A program made the position numbers and the translations under genes. This document shows positions 57,990 through 64,000 of a DNA stretch of 64,000 bases, piece by piece. Location: assembly GCA_036674765.1 (NCBI GenBank), contig JARVKI010000077.1:143815-207814 (forward strand), given 5' to 3'. Within the stretch, counting starts at the first letter, position 1; the number at the start of each line of letters is the position of its first letter. The notes under the pieces were generated by a model, which had not been told where the DNA came from, did no database searches, and saw nothing but the letters and a program-made list of their open reading frames with translations. The stretch comes from Seiridium cupressi. Lineage: Eukaryota > Ascomycota > Sordariomycetes > Amphisphaeriales > Sporocadaceae.

Positions 57990-60900
57990 ATTATTAGCGA
58001 AAAAGCTTAAAAGTGATATTTAAATTTACGTTAATTATAAAAAGTTAAATAACGATACGGTTAAAAATTAATATATTATTTAATTTATTAAAAAAACGTT
58101 AAACGCTTTTTATAAAATTAAATATTTTATTAAATTTAATATTATCGTTACGTTTAATAGTTTATAAATTACTTTTAAAAACGAATAAAAAATAACGTTT
58201 ATTACCCGTTTTAATTTATTTAAATATTTAATTATAAATTTTAATATAACGGGTACGTTTAATTCGTTTTAATATTACGTAAATAACGTTTTATTTAACG
58301 TATTTAATAAATATATTACTATTTATTTCGACGATATATTTATTTATAACGGGTTGAAAAAGGATTATAAACGTTATATTATTAATATAATTTAAAAGCT
58401 TAAAAACGCAGGTTTAATTATAAATATTTAAAAATATAAATTCGAAATTACGAAAACGAAATATTTAAACCTCGTTGTCACGGTCTTATATGCTGGTAAT
58501 TTAGTATATTGTTATTGCACGAAGAAGAAAGGAGAAAACTAAATTCTAGGCTAGTATAACGGCTTTTTATAAGCGCCGTGCCGCTAACGCCTTAATAGCG
58601 TTTTAGTGCCGTAACATTCGTTATATTTACGTTTAATATTAAAATAAACTTTAATAAAGTTTTAATTATTAAAAGTTAAAAGCCTTTTTAAAATTTAAAT
58701 TTTTTTAACGTTTTATTAATTTCGCGAATTATTATCGTAAGTTTATTAAAAGATTTTCTTAATAATTAAATTATTAACGATATTAGTATTATAATTAAAA
58801 TAACCGGGTTTATTTTTAAAAAAACGCCGTAATAGCCTTTTAACGGCTTAAAAACGCTTTTATATTAACCCCGGTTTTAATATATTACGATTTTTAACGA
58901 TTTATTATATTAAAAATTCATACGTTAAATTAAACCTTTAAAAGCGTATTATTTTAAATAAAAGAAAATAAAACCTTTTATTTAATAGCCTTTTTTTATT
59001 TAAATATATATCCGCGGAATATAATTATAAAATTTATAATAAGGAATTTTTCGTAATTATAAATTTTTTAAAAAAATAACGTTTTAAATTTTAAAATATA
59101 GAAAAACCCGTAAAAGTTATTACGGATTATAAAAACTTATAATATTTTATTATTATAAAATTATTAAATTAACGGTAAATTAAATAATCGGAATTTTTAA
59201 AAAATTTTAAATTTCGTATCGTATATAAATTTAAAAAATATATTATTATCTTAAACGTATTATTTTAACTTTTAAGTATTACGTCGGTTAATAAATCCGA
59301 TTTTACCGATAATAAAATAGCGAATAAATACTAAATCTTTTTTATTAAACCGTTAAATTATATTATACGTTTTAAATATATTAAAATTAATAAATACGTT
59401 AATTTAGCGAATATACGACTTATCGCTTTTAAAATAATATATTTTAAAAATTTTTATAAAAAATTATCCGCGAGGTTCTTTATTATAATAAAATATTAAT
59501 TCCAAATCGCGAAAACCGATTATAAAGCGAATAAAAGCCGTATTTACGTTTTCAACCGCTTATTTATACCCTTTAACGAAAAGTTTTATTTTTAAATTTT
59601 ATACCGTTTATATAATTTAAGGTTAACCGGTTATTTAAAGCGTTATAAAACGTACGATTTTATTTAATAAATATATTTTTAATTATTTAAAAACGTAACT
59701 ATTTTCGTTAAAAGATATTATATATATTAATAAATTAAAATATTTAAGAAAGCCTTTTTAAACTTTTTTAACTTATTATTAATATTATTCAGCTTTTAAT
59801 TAAACCTTTTTATTAATTATATAAATTTATTACCCGATTATAAAAAAACTAAATTATATATAAATATATATTAATAATAATAAACCGTTTAACGAAAATA
59901 CGTTATTTTATCCCCGTCCTTAATATATTAATAATTATATTCGTAAACACTTTTATTATAAAAATATATCGCTTATATAAAACTTTAATTATTATCGTTT
60001 TAAATTATAATATTTAATTCGTTTTAACGTTTTAAAAGGAATTTAACCGGCGATTTAACGTTATATTATACGTATTTACGATAATTTACCTAGAATTAAA
60101 CGGTTAAACCGAAATAATTAACGTTTTTATAAAATAATATTTAAAAGTTTATTATACGTTTTACTAAAACGATTAAACTAATTAACTACTATTAATAAAA
60201 TTCGCGACGAATAATTAACTATTTAAATTTATAAAGGTTTCCTTTTTTTTACGAATTATAAATAAAACCCGTTTATAAAAACTAATCCGGTACGCTAAAA
60301 CGATATTTTAAAAACCGTTTTATAATAATAAGAATTTTATAACGTTATAACGGTAACGGATAAAATAAACCGTATTTTAACCGTAATTAAAGCGTTATTA
60401 ACCGATTTATAAATTTTCTTTTTTCGCGGATAAATATCGTTTTAATACCGCGTTATTATAAATTAACGATTTAATATAAATTAATATTAAACATTCTAAT
60501 TTTAACGGACTTTTAATTAAATTAAATAATAAATAAATAAACCTGTTTTTAATTTCGTAGATTTATTACCGAATTATAATTATAAAATTATTATTAATAT
60601 ATAAAATTTTCTTAATTTTCCACGTTTTTTAATTTAATATTATAAAAATAACTTTTTAAGTTAAACCTTAATTAATAAAGCGTTTATTTAATCGGCGTAT
60701 TATAAATATTTTAATAATAAATAAAAGCGATTTTAATATTAAAAAAAAGTAATATTTTAAAAAGATATTAAATTCCCGTTTTCGCCCCGGCGGTTTAAAA
60801 TATAAAATTAAATAATTATATTTTTATAAACCTTTTTAAAAACCGGCCAAATATTTTAAAAAATATATAATAATACGATTAAAAAGGTTTTAATAAAATA
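57990..60900 (+). mobile_element. Gypsy/Ty3 retrotransposon pol relic
   Basis: Reading through RIP stops, the plus strand shows YFDDIFIYN (58324-58350), the degraded YLDDILIYS reverse-transcriptase active site. It continues with RYIINII-stop-KLKNAGLIIN and KYKFEITKTKYLNL, matching the conserved KCEF...TKYLGL thumb segment. After the insertion at 58476-58621 the frame resumes as VIFTFNIKINFNKV, matching the I/VxxxGIKMDPEKV block. NYYRKFIKRFS follows at 58727 (the FANYYRRFI motif before RNase H). Outer limits are approximate. RNase H and integrase should lie downstream but are too mutated to mark. Stops and a frame change rule out function. Confidence 0.75.
58476..58616 (+). mobile_element. 141-bp solo-LTR-like insertion inside the Gypsy relic
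   Basis: The element starts TGTCACGG and ends CCGTAACA (TG...CA termini, near-inverted ends) and has normal CA/TG content. It is flanked by CTCGT (58471-58475) and TTCGT (58617-58621), a 5-bp target-site duplication differing by one C/T. Removing it and one duplication rejoins the reverse-transcriptase frame. A RIP-mutated inverted copy lies at 62752-62895. Confidence 0.75.
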
Positions 60901-62751
60901 ATAAACGCGGGGAAAAAGCGAAAAAGCGCCGTAACGCTAAAATTTAAATAAGCCGATAAAAAGTTAACGGTAATATTTATCTTAAACGAAACGGATATAA
61001 AATAATTATTTTAATTTTTTTATTAACTTTAAAACGAGGCGGGGTTTTAAAAGCGATTAAAAAGATAGGAATACGAAAATACGGCGGCGATACGTTAAGG
61101 TTACGACGGTACGCCAGTTACATAAATTATAAAATATACCGGTTAAAAATTAAAACGATATACCGGCCCGGATTATAAAAATTATAATAAACCAGGATTA
61201 AAAAACGATAAATTATTATTTAAAAAAAACGGATACGATTAAAAAACGCTAAAAGGACGATATTAATACGACGATAAGTTATAAAAATTAAACTTATTAT
61301 TTCGATTTTTTTTAAAAAAATCGCGTTATATTAACTAGCTTAATTTATAGCCGCGCTAAAAAGACGCTTAAATAACGATAAAAACACGATTTAATTCCCG
61401 ATTATAATCTTCGCTTATTTATTTAAATTCGATTATTTTAACGCGAATAACGTTATAAACGTAATAAAAGAAATTATATTTAGCGTTTTTTTAAATAATA
61501 TAACTTTAATTATTACTTTTTAAGCGTAATTAAAAAGATAAAACGTTAATAAAACGCTATTTAAACGCGTTTAATTTTATAAAAATTTATAATAATTTTA
61601 ACTCTTTAAACGGGGATTTTATAAACGCGGCGGGGGCGAGGGGAACGAAAGACGTTAATTATTACCCTTCCAAATCTTTAAAAATACGTTATAAACATTT
61701 TTTTAGGCGTAAAATAATTAATTACGATTCTAAAGCGTTACGGTACCGTTTTTATTTATATTTTAGTTTTTTTTAACGGCGGCTAAACCGTATTTAATAC
61801 GATAATTTTTCTTAATAACCTTAAAAACAGTTTTAAACTTAATTATAGCGTTAATTATAATAATACAGTTAAATATTTCTTAAAATATCTTTAATTTACC
61901 GTTATTACCGTAACAATTTACAGTTAAGCTACGCTTTTAATTTTTTACAACTTATTAAATATTAAAAAATATAAGCGTAATCGAAAAAAGCGATTAAATC
62001 GATAATATCGCCGGCTATAATCGCAGCCGTTTAAATAGCGTTAATAAGGTAAAATACGATTTTAAAATAATAAAATTACCGGTTCGTATAAATCTTTATA
62101 CTTTTTATATTATTCGTAAAAAACGGAAATCGCGATAAAGCGATACGAAATTTTAAATAATTCGAAAATTAACCTAAAAAGTATCGCCTTAATAACGGCG
62201 GTTTTGGATTATTTTACATAAGTCCGTAAATAATATATATAAAAATTCTCTTTATTATCGTAAATGCGACTTACGGCTATTATTATTTAAGCGTAAACAG
62301 GTTACGGCTTTTTATCGTTAATAAGACGGAAATTAACAAAAATATCGTTATTATTATTATTATCGTTAAAAAAAGGGTTAAAATCGCGGGGAGTAAATAT
62401 AATTAATAATAAAAAGGTAATGTTACGGTATAATTAAAAAAGCGTTATATAAATATAATAATAATATAATTATAACGAGAAAAAGTTATAATAATAAAAA
62501 CCCGTATTTATTTTTCGGATTTTTAAGGTTGGCTAAACTAAATCCTAGGATAATAAAAATACGAATATATAAATTAACCGGGACGTTAACGGTATAAGCC
62601 GCTTTATTTACTAATTTAAATATTTCGTATTTATAAATAATTATATATAAGCCGGATAATTTATATATAATTATAATTAGCGAATATATAAAATAAAATA
62701 ATATTTTATAATTATAATTACGGTTAATTATAATTTAAAAGGCGGGGTTAT

Positions 62752-62895
62752 TATTACGGTATTAAAACGCTATTAAAGCGTTAACGATATAATACTTATA
62801 AAAGGCGGTTATATTAATTTAAAATTTAATTTCCTTCTTTTTTCTGCGTATAATAATAATATATTAAATTATTAATATATAATAAAACCGTAATA
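62752..62895 (-). mobile_element. RIP-mutated inverted copy of the 141-bp element
   Basis: The reverse complement of 58476-58616 aligns along its whole length to this segment. Almost every difference is C to T or G to A. Matching runs include TTAAAACGCTATTAA, ACTTATAAAA versus GCTTATAAAA, and the termini TATTACGG/CCGTAATA versus TGTTACGG/CCGTGACA. Confidence 0.75.
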
Positions 62896-62960
62896 ATAAT
62901 AAAATTTAAAAACGTTACGAAAGTTATTAAAACGGTAAAGTTTTATTATTTTTTATTTTT

Positions 62961-64000
62961 TTAAAATTATGTAAAACCGATATTATTAAATTAAATTATA
63001 ATTAATAAGGTTTAAAATTAATTAATTAATAGTTTTTCTTTAAAATTAATTTTTGTTATAAATTAAAAAAAAAACTAAAAATTAATTAATAAATAAATAA
63101 ATGATTAAATTTAATATTATAGAAATTAAGTTAAATTAATAAATTAATAAAAATAAAAATAGTTTATTAAGTTTATTTTTAAATAAATTTATTCAAATAA
63201 TATAAAAGTTTAAATTTTTTAAAAATATATGTTTTTAATTTTAATTAAATAATTAATCGAGTAAAATAAAATGTAATTATATTACGTAATATTAAAGAAA
63301 AAACATATATAAAACATATTTTATATATATAATTATTAAATTAATTAAAAAGATATTTTAGTTTTAGAAATAATTAAAATTAACTTTTTAAAAAGAGTCG
63401 ATTTCTATAATAAAAAATTTAAAGCTAATAATAAAATACTAAATAAATAAATAATTAAACGTTTTAAATATATAAATACGTAATAAATCGTATATTTTTA
63501 TATAGCTTATTTATTTTTTAAAAATAAAAGCCCGTTTAATTAAAAATTAACTTTTATTAAAATTCAAAATTTTAAAAATTAAAAAGTTAAGAATACGTTA
63601 ATTTTTTTATTTTGGAAAAGAATCTAATAAAAATCTTTTATCATTAAAGTTTTAAATTTATTTTTAAATTTAAATTTAATTTTAAGTTTTCTTTAATTAA
63701 TTAATTAAAGTTAATGAATTATTAATTAAAACTAGTTTTAATTTTTATCTTATTAATCAAATTTAATTTTTAAATTTTAAAAACTAATTAAAGTTAATAT
63801 AGTTTTAATTTAATTTTTTAATAAAAAAACTAAAAAGCTTTTAATTAAAATTAATATTTTAAAAGTTAAAGTAATTAAAATATTAATTAATAATAAAAGC
63901 GGCTTTTTTAATTTATTTTTAAATATTTTTATTATTAAAATATAAATTTTAAAAAAATTTAAATATTAAAGATTTTTAATTTAAAACTGAGATTTTCAAA
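62961..64000. other. A+T-rich sequence of a different texture
   Basis: The sequence is still extremely A+T-rich, but here CpG is rare and CA/TG dinucleotides reappear (TATGTAAAACC, AACATATAT, ATTCAAAT). No ORF or element is recognised. It may be a separate, older A+T-rich domain rather than RIP-mutated coding repeats. Confidence 0.5.

Larger units (their letters stand above)
55262..62960. repeat. RIP-mutated A+T-rich tract
   Basis: The sequence is strongly A+T-rich, yet CpG (ACG, CGT, CGA) is common while CpA and TpG are almost absent over hundreds of bases, for example 55,300-57,000. That is the signature of RIP, which converts CpA to TpA in duplicated DNA. A few islands keep CA/TG and normal composition (57,262-57,491; about 57,905-57,985; 58,476-58,616). 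No intact gene is present. Confidence 0.85.

Noticed and set aside
55262..64000. CRISPR-like or centromeric satellite array in the A+T-rich end
   Set aside because: There is no regular repeat/spacer pattern and no satellite periodicity visible. The sequence contains identifiable Gypsy motifs and a RIP dinucleotide bias.

Overview
The window is nuclear DNA of a filamentous ascomycete, most likely an Aspergillus/Penicillium-type Eurotiomycete. Genes carry short spliceosomal introns of about 45-85 nt with GTRNGT donors and YAG acceptors. The families present are typically fungal: a GH43 endo-arabinanase, a Prm10/ThrE transporter, HET and membrane-protein relics, and a non-reducing polyketide synthase (NR-PKS). 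The last ~8.7 kb is an A+T-rich tract with the CpA/TpG loss expected of repeat-induced point mutation (RIP). No organism was named, so this assignment is an inference.

Layout. (1) 1-18.6 kb is mostly housekeeping or catabolic: the 3' end of a Ytp1-like membrane protein, a secreted GH43 arabinanase, a 5'-incomplete fruit-body-type lectin, an FMN 2-hydroxyacid oxidase, a broken PLP-decarboxylase-like gene, a Prm10-like transporter, a 4.5 kb stretch without recognisable genes, a DsbA/FrnE-like protein and a GNAT acetyltransferase. (2) 19.5-26 kb is a decay zone: a HET pseudogene, a large membrane-protein pseudogene, one orphan gene and a degenerate Ras-like GTPase. (3) 27.6-51.8 kb is a candidate secondary-metabolite cluster: an Ayg1-like hydrolase and a divergent LigB-type ring-cleaving dioxygenase, a decayed orphan gene, an aldehyde-dehydrogenase-like protein without the catalytic cysteine, a cytochrome P450, a five-exon NR-PKS (SAT-KS-AT-PT-ACP-CMeT-TE) and a Zn2Cys6 regulator. 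(4) 49-55 kb is relic-rich, with hairpins, a 17-bp tandem repeat and an SDR pseudogene. (5) 55.3-64 kb is the RIP tract, holding a Gypsy pol relic interrupted by a much less mutated 141-bp LTR-like insertion.

How the cluster could work (inference). The PKS domain set is that of the C-methylating orsellinate-type synthases such as AusA and MpaC, so a C-methylated aromatic acid is the expected first product. The P450 could hydroxylate it. The LigB enzyme could then cleave a catechol-type ring, which would turn an aromatic polyketide into a pyrone-, muconate- or heterocycle-type skeleton. The Ayg1-like hydrolase could trim or cleave a C-C or ester bond. The ALDH-like protein probably has a non-oxidative role. 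The regulator is AflR-like in size and zinc-finger position, and a TCG-N5-CGA site lies 160 bp upstream of the PKS start.

All coordinates, splice sites and translations were worked out by eye. No database search was run.
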